From Stictocephala bisonia (Eukaryota > Arthropoda > Insecta > Hemiptera > Membracidae), in NCBI GenBank assembly GCA_035578905.1, contig JAQJVL010000109.1:2238232-2302231 (forward strand): a stretch of DNA of 64,000 nt, given 5' to 3'. The notes under the pieces are model-generated. The model had not been told where the DNA came from. It made no database searches and was given only the letters and a program-made list of their open reading frames with translations. Below are positions 23,046-33,343 of the stretch, piece by piece (the first letter of the stretch is position 1; every line of letters starts with the position of its first letter). A program made the position numbers and the translations under genes.

Positions 23046-23368
23046 CCCTAAATATAATAAAAATATAATTTTTATTCAATACAGTTTACGTTCAACACTA
23101 AGAAAGCAAACCAACGTAACTTAATGTTTGATTTAGCTACGTGATTAATTAAGTCGTTAACAAGTTCAACAAGTTAGGTTTGAAATAGTAATCCAATCAC
23201 ACAATGTTTTAAAGCCACTCGTTACATGATTTCATTTTTATACTCTGACTGTAATATAAACTGAAATAATTTCAATTAAATATTAACTACCTAAATACTT
23301 ATGAAAAATATGCTCATTGTTAGTTCAGGATTGGTAAGTGTTTATATGATGCATTTAACATGGTTAGT
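23046..23368. other. AT-rich flank of the BEL/Pao insertion
   Basis: Nothing recognised. Confidence 0.45.
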
Positions 23369-23373
23369 GACTC
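23369..23373. repeat. target-site duplication, left (GACTC)
   Basis: GACTC directly before the 5' LTR is repeated directly after the 3' LTR (30385-30389). Five bases is within the usual BEL/Pao range. Confidence 0.95.
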
Positions 23374-24272
23374 TGTTCAGTACTTATAACTTATATTTTA
23401 AGGTTTTATAATAGCATTTAATGTGTTAACACTTTAGCATTAAGAAATAGTTTTTAAGCCAAGAGCGCATTTTAAGTTGTATTATTTTTTAATTTGAAAT
23501 ATCTCAACAGAGAGAGAGAGAGGGGGATAACGCTTTCTAAAAGCGACATAAATCAGGCGATATGACGTAGTCAGTCGTCTTGAAATCTGATTGGTTGGAA
23601 TGCACTGTTCTAAAAACGTTTTGCACCACGCGGGGTTTTACGCCACCTCACTCTGTCTAGAAATCTCGGTCTAGTAACGTCCCCGGCTCACCACGCTCTT
23701 CTCTCATATACACTTTTGGAGGCCCTCTGCCTCGTGCTATATATTTGTTTCTCTAAATCTCTGTTAACCACTCTTAAACGTCTTTTAATATTTTTGTGTG
23801 TGTGATATTTTGTACATTTAATTTCTTGTGTGAACTCCCGTCATTGTTTGTGCTTCAAGATCCTCTTTGTGCGTGCTTCCGTGGCAGATGAACTTTGCGA
23901 GAAGCGTTCTACCGTGATTCGTGTAAGAAGACTCAAGATAAAATGAAGTGAGAACTGTCGTTCGTTGCGTTTCCCACCAGGACATTGATGGACCTCGCTA
24001 CCACCTCACCAACGGTTGTCTCTGGACCTTCCCTCATCTAATTGGAATATTGGACAAGGTACTGTTTTCATCATTTCATTTGTGTAACTTTATTTATTTT
24101 TATAATTATCAACATATTACTCGACATTTTGTCCCATTTTGTAACAACAAATTATCCACAAACTCTCTCTATAGACATTAACTTTTTGGGCGTTTTTTAA
24201 TATAAAAATTCCCTGGTCCTTCGAATCAATTTAGATAAATATTTAATTTTCTCATCTCTCATTTACCGCTCA
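23374..24272 (+). repeat. 5' LTR
   Basis: 899 bp, starting TGTT and ending CTCA. It differs from the 3' LTR by 7 substitutions and no indels. All differences lie between 23915 and 24162. A TATATATT word at 23738-23745 is a candidate TATA box. A GA microsatellite lies at about 23511-23522. I could not place the R boundaries or a canonical poly(A) signal. Confidence 0.97.
23738..23745 (+). promoter_or_regulatory. candidate LTR TATA box
   Basis: TATATATT in the middle of the LTR, in a segment identical in both LTRs. Proposed from sequence only. Confidence 0.4.
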
Positions 24273-24278
24273 TAGTTT

Positions 24279-24295
24279 TGGTCCTTCGAGCCGGA
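24279..24295 (+). other. primer-binding site for tRNA-Tyr
   Basis: TGGTCCTTCGAGCCGGA begins six bases after the LTR and is an exact 17-base complement of the 3' end of eukaryotic tRNA-Tyr including CCA (recalled acceptor stem CCTTCGA). Minus-strand DNA synthesis would start here. The first 11 bases are repeated inside the LTR at 24214-24224. Confidence 0.85.
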
Positions 24296-25537
24296 TTTCT
24301 AGGATACAGTTCTTTGGAAATACAGAAACTCTAATTTGTGGATAATAGAAAGCACGATTCACTTCAGTTTTCGCCATTTGCAATTGTTGTCTTTCTTTGC
24401 AGTTTGCGAAGGCCACGCCCCTAGCCCAATACCAGGCGTACTGCTTACGAAGAATCACGAACTTCTCCGAAGCGTGCCGATTCGAGGTACGCAGTATTGA
24501 TTTTTCCAACCCCTCACTCTCTCTCAGGCTGTCTGCAGCACATCCGCTCTATAGCGCATGCGCTGACAGTTGTCAACTCCTGTTTGTTTACTTTATTGAC
24601 AGTACGCTACTCACATATCATGTGTTAGTTACAGGCATTAGTTAATGCTTCTCATTATAAGGATTTTAGCAATGGCTAGTTAATTCATTTATGTAAATAA
24701 GCTTATATATATTTAATCTTAAATTAAATTACTATCTTTTATTCTATTCTTCTAATTAGCATTTGAAGGCTAATTAAATACAAAAGGTGTTTTATACGGC
24801 TTTTTATTGTACAATATATTGCTTTTCATTCTGTTTTTGTGAGGTCAACTATTGTCTTTTATTGTGTATAGTCAATTAGTCTAGTTTAAGTCTCTTTTGG
24901 TAAAGCAGTTAAGCTTTATTAAACACACATTTCTCTGCTAGGGTAAATAAATTTTGTCTAGCTAATTACCTAATTCATATTTATTGTATTTGTGCTGAAC
25001 TAATAATTAATTAACTAACTATACAAAACTAGTTATGTACACTTATAGTTTTGTACACTCTCTCTGAAATAAGCAAGAATTAGCTATTTATCATGTCTCT
25101 CTCTAATGTGTTATTACCATAAGCTTATTGGAAGCTAATTAACTAAAAATAATTAGTTCTCTGATCTCTCATTGAAAATAAAATTTATACTTTTTCCTTG
25201 CTCTCTAGTGTTCATACACATTGCTACTAACAAATCTAGCTATCAAAGCAAAGTTCTCAGTGGAACCAATCAAGACTGCAATTGTTATAACATTGCAGAT
25301 TAAGCTTACCTCACACTTTGAATCTCTTATTTATTTATTTGTTTATTGTTCTTATTGCAAAATAATTTGTGATGTCTCTGCCGATATTTTAATACTGTAG
25401 TAAGTAAGTCAAAATAGATATAAATAAAATATGGAAAAATGTATTTAGCGACTTAGTGCTCTGCTCACAATAGTGTCTTGTATTTCATATCTACATTTAA
25501 TTTTGTTTTACTACTTACTGTATCTGAAAAATTCAAA
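24296..25537 (+). other. BEL/Pao untranslated leader
   Basis: About 1.24 kb between the primer-binding site and the chosen start codon. It holds only short frames (the longest about 82 codons) and several AT-rich repeats of the TAATTA type. A good 3' splice-site-like tract ends CTTTCTTTGCAG at 24402. Packaging signals are expected here by analogy with other retroelements but cannot be seen. Confidence 0.6.
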
Positions 25538-28500
25538 ATGGCTCCTAAAGTTTCTGATTTCAAGGCGGCTCTCTATACTCGTCTCACAGCGTTAACTAAA
25601 GCGCGCTTCGCTAAAATAAAAACTCAAGTTGAAGAATTCGCTACGCAAAAGGAGCTTCTTACACCTGCTCAACTGAAGAGCTTATCAACCATCTCTAATG
25701 AAGTCAAGAAAAAGAAAGCTGATTTTGAGGCTAACCTGCAACGAGGCTTAAATCTAACGGATGATGAGGCCATTGAAGACGAAGTCTTAGCGCAAGATCA
25801 GGACTCTATTAACGATGTCTACGCTCATATTCTTGGTATAATCGAAACGCTACTTCCAGTCGAAGAACCCAAAACACCATCGGCTTTGAGTGACGTCAGT
25901 ATGACTCCTCATGTCTCTAGTGTCTCTCAGGTCCGTCTGCCAAAATTAGAGTTACAAAAATTCTCGGGCGATCTTCTGACTTGGACTTCCTTTATCAATT
26001 TATTTGATACAACCATTCACCGTAATGCCAGTCTTAGTGCAGTAATGAAGTTTCAGTACTTATTGAGCGTTTTGAGCGGCGAACCCTTAAACCTAATTAA
26101 AGGACTCAATCTAACCTCTGCTAATTACTTAATAGCATACGACCTCTTACGGGATCGCTACCATAATTCCCGGAGGTTACAAACTCTCCATTTGAACCAG
26201 TTACTGGACCTGCCTCAAATTAGTTCGTCCTCAATCAAGGGTCTCAGACTATTTGTCAATCAATATACAGAACACTCTCAGGCATTGAAAGCTTTACATT
26301 GTGACGTAGGTGAAAACAATCCGCTCCTCTCCGACCTCATTCTCCGACGTATGGATTCCGACTTACGAAAAAAGCTGGAAGCTTCCCGGTCAACCTCTTC
26401 GAATGACGCGTCTGCTCACTCGTTACCGGAAGTCAAAGAAATAATAACATTTTTGAACATTGAATGCAGCCAAACTGAAGATGCCAATATTCATAACGTT
26501 CCGCAGGTAAAGGCTCCTACTTATGTTCCTCCTCACGCCCGCAACAAGGTGACTGCGCCAAAAAGGGTGAACTTTCGCTCTAGTGATGTTTCAATGGTCA
26601 CAACTCACTCTAACTCCGCTCAAACCAAGACTATGCCTCCTCCATGTTTCATTTGTAATCAGAGTGGACATAAAGTCTATTCATGTACGGTTTTCCGTGA
26701 CAAAACTCCTCAAGAACGACATCAGCTCGTCAAGAGACATAAGCGCTGCATCTCATGCTTAGGCGCTCATGAACTCAAGGAATGCCAATCTAAGGCCACG
26801 TGTCTCACGTGTAACAAAAAACACCATTCATTGTTACACTTTCAAGCTGTCTCGGGCAATGCTGCTAATCAGCCCGTCCGTAGTAACACAGCTCATGACG
26901 TCTCCAATACACATCATCGCTCTAGTGAGAACCATAACGATTCTCAGGTGACTCTCGTTTCTCAAGATTCACCCCCCTCTATGCCAGATTGTTACACCGT
27001 GCTGTTGGGCACCTTACTGGTACAACTAAAAACTCCTGAAGGTAGATCCCATGTATTCAGGGCTTTACTTGATTCAGGGAGTATGACGGATTTAATTTCC
27101 GAACGCGCTGCTCAACTCTTGGGAGTGCGCCGTACTAAGTCTCAAACTCACATCTCTGGCCTCAGCCAAAGCACGGCAAAACCAAAAGGTCAAACTCATC
27201 TCACAATCAGCACTCTATCTGGTCTCATCATTGCTCCCGACCAGCCAATGTTAATATTAGATAAATTGACCGTGGATTTACCCAGAGTACCTCTAGCCCC
27301 AGAAGTCTACAATAAGACTCAGAGATACATTCTCGCTGATCCCACATTCCATTTACCTGGACGAATTGACGTTATCTTAGGTGGAAGTATATTTCCAAAA
27401 GTACTCACTAATGAGCAATTCTCACTGGGGCAGCATATGCCACATGTAATTGGCACGCATTTCGGGTTTGTCGTATTGGGTACTGCTCCCAGCGCACCTT
27501 TCGCATCCACTCTCACCTCTACGAGCCTCAATGTCTCTCTACACTCAGCAAGCGACGCAGATCTACATTCATCCCTTCAGCGGTTCTGGCTTCAAGAGGA
27601 AACTCCTGTATATTCGAAGAAGACCAAAGAAGAAGAACAATGTGATGCTCACTTCGCCACTTCTCACTCTCGAGATGAAACCGGACGCTACACCGTTCGA
27701 CTTCCGTTTAAGGAAAATCATTCTGCCCTAGGATCGTCTCAGCCTATTGCTGAGCGTCGATTTTATTCTCTCGAGCGGAAATTAAACGCTCAACCTCACT
27801 TTTCTCAACTCTATCATGATTTTATCAGTGAATATCAATCTCTCGACCACATGGCCAAAGTTCAAAATCCTGATTTAACTAAGCCACACTATTTCCTCCC
27901 CCACCATGGGGTGCTAAAGGAGAATAGTTCCACCACAAAACTCCGTACTGTCTTTGATGCGAGTTGCAAGACCAGTACTGGTGTTTCTCTCAACGATGTC
28001 TTATTGACCGGACGCAAACTCCAAACAAATATTTGTGACATACTACTTCACTTCAGGCGTCACAATATTGTTTTTTGCTGTGACATCCGTCAGATGTATC
28101 GGCAAATCCGAGTACATCCAGATGACCGGAAATTTCAACTTATCTTATGGCGTGACCATCCCAAGGATCCTCTCTCAACATTTCAATTGAACACTGTTAC
28201 TTACGGCATGAATACCTCTCCCTACTTGGCGATCAAGACTCTGCACCAGCTTGCAGACGACGACGGTGGGAACTTCCCCTCCGCTGCATGCGTGCTGAGG
28301 ACACAGACCTACGTGGACGACATCATCTCCGGTGCGGACACAGAGGAAGCGGCCTTAGAACTGCAGGAGCAGCTCATCCGTCTACTGCGTCAAGGAGGTT
28401 TCGAACTCCAGAAGTGGGTCTCTAACTCTACTCGCCTACTCCAAGCTCTGCCGGAAGGACATCGCGAGTCTCCAGTGTTTCTGCAAGAATCTCTATCTCC

Positions 28501-29380
28501 ACAGTTCTCTATCCTTGGTTTACATTGGTCGCCTACCACTGATTGTTTCACATACTCTCTTAACATACCGCCGGACGAGCGCCCGACCAAACGCTCTGTC
28601 TTGAGCTTAATAGCCAAGATATATGATCCCTGTGGATTTCTCTCTCCTTGCATAATGCAAGCAAAATGCTTTATGCAACTTCTCTGGACTACCGGTCTGT
28701 CTTGGGATGAACCCTTGCCATCCGAACTTGCCGAAAAATGGCACTCATTCATCACTGACGCGCAGCACATAGTGCATGTCTCAACTCCTCGAGGTATCGA
28801 CTTCAAGTTCAACCCTCCTGCTGCTCCCCACCAAGGTGGACTATGGGAGAACGCTGTGAAAAGCACCAAACACCACTTACGTCGTGTAATGGGAGACAAC
28901 ATCCTGACACTGCCAGAATTTATGACACTCGTCACTCAGATAGAGGCCATGCTAAACTCGCGGCCACTCACTCCACTCTCCAGCGATCCTGCTGACTTCT
29001 CTGCCCTCACTCCGGGACACTTCTTGATTGGTGCCCCCCTAGCGTCGGTCCCAGAACCCGACCTCATCGACGCACCTGACAACCGCCTACGACATTGGCA
29101 GTTGGTCCAAGCTCTACACCAACGCATCTGGAAACGATGGCAGCTGGAATACTTGCATACGCTCCAGCAACGTTATAAGTGGACCCAACCACGTGAGAAT
29201 ATCAAAGTTGGTGATCTCGTGCTGGTGCACCAGAACTCTCCGCCCCTCTCGTGGCCTCTGGCTCGTGTTACCGCCGTACACCCAGGGACTGATGGTGTTG
29301 TGCGCGTGGTGGACTTACGCACTCCAAATGGACACCTTACTAGACCAGTGGTAAAGGTGTTTCCTCTGCCCACTGACTAA
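25538..29380 (+). CDS. BEL/Pao Gag-Pol polyprotein lacking RNase H and integrase core
   Basis: A 1,280-residue polyprotein with no stop or frameshift. I chose the ATG at 25538 (AAAATGG, start MAPKVSD). An in-frame ATG 60 bases upstream would add a hydrophobic stretch unusual for Gag. Domains in order: an N-terminal helical region; DUF1759-type Gag around LPKLELQKFSGD (about residue 135 on); a CCHC knuckle C-X2-C-X4-H-X4-C at 370-383 and a second Cys/His cluster from 404; an aspartic protease with DSGS at 512-515; reverse transcriptase with FDAS near 807, catalytic CDIR (Asp849) and YVDD at 925-928; and A17 IYDPCGFLSP from 1028. At residue 1085 STPR runs straight into the late integrase segment GIDFKFNPP. 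The catalytic GLWE glutamate (1104) is kept, but the zinc-binding part and both catalytic aspartates are missing. A DUF5641-type C-terminus follows. Complete relatives are several hundred residues longer. Protease and reverse transcriptase may still work; integration in cis should not. Confidence 0.95.
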   Translation: MAPKVSDFKAALYTRLTALTKARFAKIKTQVEEFATQKELLTPAQLKSLSTISNEVKKKKADFEANLQRGLNLTDDEAIEDEVLAQDQDSINDVYAHILGIIETLLPVEEPKTPSALSDVSMTPHVSSVSQVRLPKLELQKFSGDLLTWTSFINLFDTTIHRNASLSAVMKFQYLLSVLSGEPLNLIKGLNLTSANYLIAYDLLRDRYHNSRRLQTLHLNQLLDLPQISSSSIKGLRLFVNQYTEHSQALKALHCDVGENNPLLSDLILRRMDSDLRKKLEASRSTSSNDASAHSLPEVKEIITFLNIECSQTEDANIHNVPQVKAPTYVPPHARNKVTAPKRVNFRSSDVSMVTTHSNSAQTKTMPPPCFICNQSGHKVYSCTVFRDKTPQERHQLVKRHKRCISCLGAHELKECQSKATCLTCNKKHHSLLHFQAVSGNAANQPVRSNTAHDVSNTHHRSSENHNDSQVTLVSQDSPPSMPDCYTVLLGTLLVQLKTPEGRSHVFRALLDSGSMTDLISERAAQLLGVRRTKSQTHISGLSQSTAKPKGQTHLTISTLSGLIIAPDQPMLILDKLTVDLPRVPLAPEVYNKTQRYILADPTFHLPGRIDVILGGSIFPKVLTNEQFSLGQHMPHVIGTHFGFVVLGTAPSAPFASTLTSTSLNVSLHSASDADLHSSLQRFWLQEETPVYSKKTKEEEQCDAHFATSHSRDETGRYTVRLPFKENHSALGSSQPIAERRFYSLERKLNAQPHFSQLYHDFISEYQSLDHMAKVQNPDLTKPHYFLPHHGVLKENSSTTKLRTVFDASCKTSTGVSLNDVLLTGRKLQTNICDILLHFRRHNIVFCCDIRQMYRQIRVHPDDRKFQLILWRDHPKDPLSTFQLNTVTYGMNTSPYLAIKTLHQLADDDGGNFPSAACVLRTQTYVDDIISGADTEEAALELQEQLIRLLRQGGFELQKWVSNSTRLLQALPEGHRESPVFLQESLSPQFSILGLHWSPTTDCFTYSLNIPPDERPTKRSVLSLIAKIYDPCGFLSPCIMQAKCFMQLLWTTGLSWDEPLPSELAEKWHSFITDAQHIVHVSTPRGIDFKFNPPAAPHQGGLWENAVKSTKHHLRRVMGDNILTLPEFMTLVTQIEAMLNSRPLTPLSSDPADFSALTPGHFLIGAPLASVPEPDLIDAPDNRLRHWQLVQALHQRIWKRWQLEYLHTLQQRYKWTQPRENIKVGDLVLVHQNSPPLSWPLARVTAVHPGTDGVVRVVDLRTPNGHLTRPVVKVFPLPTD
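28790..28795 (+). other. in-frame deletion junction
   Basis: The codons for Arg1085 and Gly1086 join two regions that in complete BEL/Pao proteins are separated by RNase H and the integrase zinc-binding and DD core. The exact breakpoint could shift by a few bases. Confidence 0.8.
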
Positions 29381-29472
29381 AATCTCTTTTCTAGTTCCGT
29401 GCCCCAATCTCTAATAACTGTGTGGTGTGATTTTCTATTGTGTGACTTTGTTGTTGAAGCCTACAATGCTTC
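29381..29472 (+). other. 3' untranslated region of the BEL/Pao element
   Basis: Short spacer between the stop codon and the polypurine tract. No envelope-like frame is present. Confidence 0.8.
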
Positions 29473-29485
29473 AAGGGGGCCAGAA
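29473..29485 (+). other. polypurine tract
   Basis: AAGGGGGCCAGAA lies directly before the TGTT start of the 3' LTR. This is the expected position for plus-strand priming. The purine run is interrupted by CC. Confidence 0.75.
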
Positions 29486-30384
29486 TGTTCAGTACTTATA
29501 ACTTATATTTTAAGGTTTTATAATAGCATTTAATGTGTTAACACTTTAGCATTAAGAAATAGTTTTTAAGCCAAGAGCGCATTTTAAGTTGTATTATTTT
29601 TTAATTTGAAATATCTCAACAGAGAGAGAGAGAGGGGGATAACGCTTTCTAAAAGCGACATAAATCAGGCGATATGACGTAGTCAGTCGTCTTGAAATCT
29701 GATTGGTTGGAATGCACTGTTCTAAAAACGTTTTGCACCACGCGGGGTTTTACGCCACCTCACTCTGTCTAGAAATCTCGGTCTAGTAACGTCCCCGGCT
29801 CACCACGCTCTTCTCTCATATACACTTTTGGAGGCCCTCTGCCTCGTGCTATATATTTGTTTCTCTAAATCTCTGTTAACCACTCTTAAACGTCTTTTAA
29901 TATTTTTGTGTGTGTGATATTTTGTACATTTAATTTCTTGTGTGAACTCCCGTCATTGTTTGTGCTTCAAGATCCTCTTTGTGCGTGCTTCCGTGGCAGA
30001 TGAACTTTGCGAGAAGCGTTCTACCGCGATTCGTGTAAGAAGGCTCAAGATAAAATGAAGTGAGAACTGTCGTTCGTTGCGTTTCCCTCCAGGACATTGA
30101 TGGACCTCGCTACCACCTCACCAACGGTTGTCTCCGGACCTTCCCTCACCTAATTGGAATATTGGACAAGGTACTGTTTTCATCATTTCATTTGTGTAAC
30201 TTTATTTAGTTTTATAATTATCAACATATTACTCGACATTTTGTCCCATTTTGTAACAACAAATTATCCACAAGCTCTCTCTATAGACATTAACTTTTTG
30301 GGCGTTTTTTAATATAAAAATTCCCTGGTCCTTCGAATCAATTTAGATAAATATTTAATTTTCTCATCTCTCATTTACCGCTCA
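29486..30384 (+). repeat. 3' LTR
   Basis: 899 bp, aligned to the 5' LTR at a constant offset of 6,112. The seven differences are at 30027, 30043, 30088, 30135, 30149, 30209 and 30274. The first 541 bases are identical. Confidence 0.97.
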
Positions 30385-30389
30385 GACTC
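30385..30389. repeat. target-site duplication, right (GACTC)
   Basis: Exact copy of 23369-23373. Confidence 0.95.
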
Positions 30390-30845
30390 TTTTGTACTAA
30401 CATGATTAAAAAAATATATATTCATAACAATTATTGTCACCGGCTGTTCATTTCCCAATCGTAAATTGATCAATAGTTAGTTGGCCATAGTTTGTAAAAA
30501 TTACATCCTGCACTCATTAGAAATCAAAATTTATCCATATCTTGACGATTGGAGTCTTAATAATAAACGATACTAAAAAAGTGGACTTGTTTAATGAAAA
30601 GTGTAATAACACTAACACTTCTTTTAAAAAAATTAATATAATAATAAGTATATTTGCATTGTTGATTTGTTTGAGGTCACGAATAAATTCTAAGTTTGAA
30701 GTTCTTTACTTAAACGATTTTATATAATGGTTAGTATCACAAAAACACCGGTGTACAATTACCATTTTAAACCAAATTAGATAAAAAGTATTAAAAAAAC
30801 TATATTTATAAACGCTATTTTACTAATCTAGTTATTTATTGTTTT
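30390..30845. other. AT-rich intergenic DNA
   Basis: Nothing recognised. Confidence 0.45.
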
Positions 30846-31080
30846 TTTTTCTTCTTCAGAAACTGAATGCCCCTTCCCTCGCTCCTCTTCAACACACATG
30901 TCATCCCCCACGACGTGAATACAAGAGTTAACAAATGTGCCCCACTCTGGTGGAGGAAATTGAAGTGTCTGTAGAACCGAACTGAGAATCTATCAAATGC
31001 TTGACTGTCGAAAAACGCCATTTTAGCGGTTTAATAGAAGTCCGTTATCAGGTACAAAATAATGTATTGTTGTGTCAAAG
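30846..31080 (+). repeat. family R1 dispersed repeat, copy 3
   Basis: A pyrimidine tract ending TTCTTCTTCAG is followed by the core and part of the tail (TAATAGAAGTCCGTTATCAG). Core differences from copy 2 are scattered single bases. Confidence 0.85.
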
Positions 31081-31703
31081 ATTGTTTATTATCTTCTTTA
31101 GTGTAGGAAAATGTTATCTTAAACTGAAAGATAAATATAACGTTATCCATAAGTTATATTTATAAATATAACGAAAGATATATATAAATAACATATACTG
31201 CTTTTTAAACGATCCATTTCGATCATCCACAAACAAAAATATTAGTAGAGCAATATGTTTTCATGCTAGTTATCAAAAACAACCATTCCGTGGAAGCGTT
31301 GATCATAAATTTAAATTGTAGTTAGTATAAAACAATGTTCAATTTCACAGCTAAATTTTTACATTTTGTGTTCCGTTTCCGAGTATTTATCTTTGTTTTC
31401 AAACTAATTACTGACTGCTATGACTAATATTGTAAGTGAATTGGTACGTACATTTCATAATTCTACATTTGTGTCAGTTTCTGTATTTTAAGCTAGCAGC
31501 TGTTTAAAATTATTTTATATATACCATCTATGTATGACTTTATGTGATCTCATATTTAGAGTATTTATAAAAGAATGAAATCAATAAGTATAAAATGCAA
31601 CCATAATAATATCTCAACACGGTATAAATATATTGCCTTACGATCCTTTAAACCTTAAATGTGAAAGGGTTTTTCCATGACGACTTTGAAAGTAACGTAT
31701 ATT
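31081..31703. other. AT-rich intergenic DNA
   Basis: Nothing recognised. Confidence 0.45.
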
Positions 31704-31950
31704 TAAAAGTGCATTTTCATTAATATTGTTAGTTTTGAGGTTAATATTCTCCTTATCAAATTACAAGGTATATTACAGATGGTCTGGGATTGTTTTAAGT
31801 CTACCGTGAAACCAACTACACCGTGGGAAACCAACAGGTGTCTACAATCTTTGGCTGGAGGGGGGAGTGTGGCATAATGAGGGAAGAAGTGACTCTGATA
31901 TACAGAGACGAAGAATATTTTGCTTACAAGCTATTACTACTATATTAAAA
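31704..31950 (+). repeat. family E repeat, left block, copy 2
   Basis: Pairs with 16183-16420 and has the same words GGGATTGTTTTAAGTCTACC and GAGGGAAGAAGTGACT. Confidence 0.8.
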
Positions 31951-33246
31951 TATAAATTGTTATACATTTGGTAAAATATAATTATATTTTTGTTACTAGG
32001 TTTACTGTAAATATTCAACCACTTTTGTATTATGTAATACATTTATGAATTTTATTATAACATGTTTTATCACAATATTATTATATTACAGATGGAATAT
32101 ATTATTTTGTTATGTATAGATAATAGCATAATTTGCTATAGTGAACCTTATCCATGTAGATCATTGGATTAAACAATTAGTTTCTAGCATGTTTAACTCC
32201 CCATAAACCGTATTATTGATTTGCAATAAAGTAATAAATAAAAACGCTGTCTGTGTTAAAATATAAATTAATGAAAATAATAAACAAAACAAAGACTGGA
32301 AACTAAAAATGAAAAGCTTTAATAAGTGTACAATAGTAACAAATTACATTTAAATAAAGATAACATACAAAAAAATACTTTAAAAGTGACATAACAATAG
32401 GAATTTATGAAAACTTTAATATTGATGTAAATCCTCCAATATCCACTGAAGTACATTTAAATTCTGGAGGTAAATAAATTACATTAATCAAAACTATATT
32501 ATTTGACTTAAAACGAAAAATGTAATATAAATATTAAAGTTGTTATAAAATTGGTAAAGTAAACAACATGGCAAGTTAGAAACTCATTTCCCTAAAAAAG
32601 TATTAATGACGACGAACAATTGAATATTTTGTAATTATTGTAACTGTCAGAGAAGTTAGTGTCTAAAATAATTTAGTTATTAGTCTACCAAAATTAAACG
32701 ATCTATGGGATTTTTTATTTGAATCTTAGCAATAATATTTGACCCAAACTAATGACAATTTAAGTAGATGGATTAAAATTAAATACATTTTCGGAACAAT
32801 TAAAGATGTCTCACTGCATAAAGTCCCACTAGTGGAGGATGGACAATAAGCTGAATATCAGAACAGCAATAACCAGGACGTGTCATTCCTATTTGTCTGT
32901 AAAATAATTATGTATTTAAATTAAAAATTATTCTATTTAAATAAATACCCAAAGGTTCAATTATGTGCCTTATTTAACAGGACAGACACCTTAACTTATT
33001 TGCTATTTTAGATATTGTTTTTACTATTTGAAACTATATGAAATATTGTTAAAGGATTTAAACACTGCGATGGTCAATAATTACATGTATTCATAGAATT
33101 ATGCACCATATACAAAGTGGGTAAATATATGGGTGGTTTGATTTAGAATTGTTGGATTCGTAAAGAAATTACTATTTCAAATAAACCCCCTCAAATCTAT
33201 TATTATATAAAATAGAATAATAAAACAGATTAAAACTTCATACGTG
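31951..33246. other. AT-rich DNA between the family E blocks
   Basis: No gene recognised. The interval may be internal sequence of the same element that is shorter in the 16-kb copy. Confidence 0.4.
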
Positions 33247-33343
33247 TACAATGAATCACGATGGGCTGATTCACAGTAATGTATGCATCGCCGATAAGGC
33301 TGGGTCACGTACGGGCATTTACAGGCAAAACCTCACCCGTTGG
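33247..33343 (+). repeat. family E repeat, conserved right block, copy 2
   Basis: Near-identical to 16866-16970. The match starts at about TGTACAAT and stops after CCCGTTGGCA. Confidence 0.8.

Larger units (their letters stand above)
23374..30384 (+). mobile_element. BEL/Pao LTR retrotransposon, internally deleted
   Basis: A complete insertion of 7,011 bp bounded by GACTC duplications. The order is 5' LTR, tRNA-Tyr primer-binding site, leader of about 1.2 kb, Gag-Pol frame, polypurine tract and 3' LTR. The domain order (DUF1759 Gag, zinc knuckles, DUF1758-type aspartic protease, reverse transcriptase, A17 region, integrase C-terminal part) is diagnostic of BEL/Pao. RNase H and most of the integrase core are missing by an in-frame deletion at about 28790, so mobilisation would need enzymes from a complete relative. 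No envelope-like frame follows pol. Near-identical LTRs, an open frame and a perfect target duplication point to a young insertion. Confidence 0.96.

Noticed and set aside
25478..25537. Upstream in-frame start giving a hydrophobic, signal-like N-terminus
   Set aside because: Gag proteins of this class do not normally carry a signal peptide. The ATG at 25538 has a better context (AAAATGG) and starts a typical Gag.
28390..29373. Minus-strand frames of 63 to 181 codons inside the BEL/Pao frame
   Set aside because: They are shadows of the Gag-Pol reading frame on the opposite strand.
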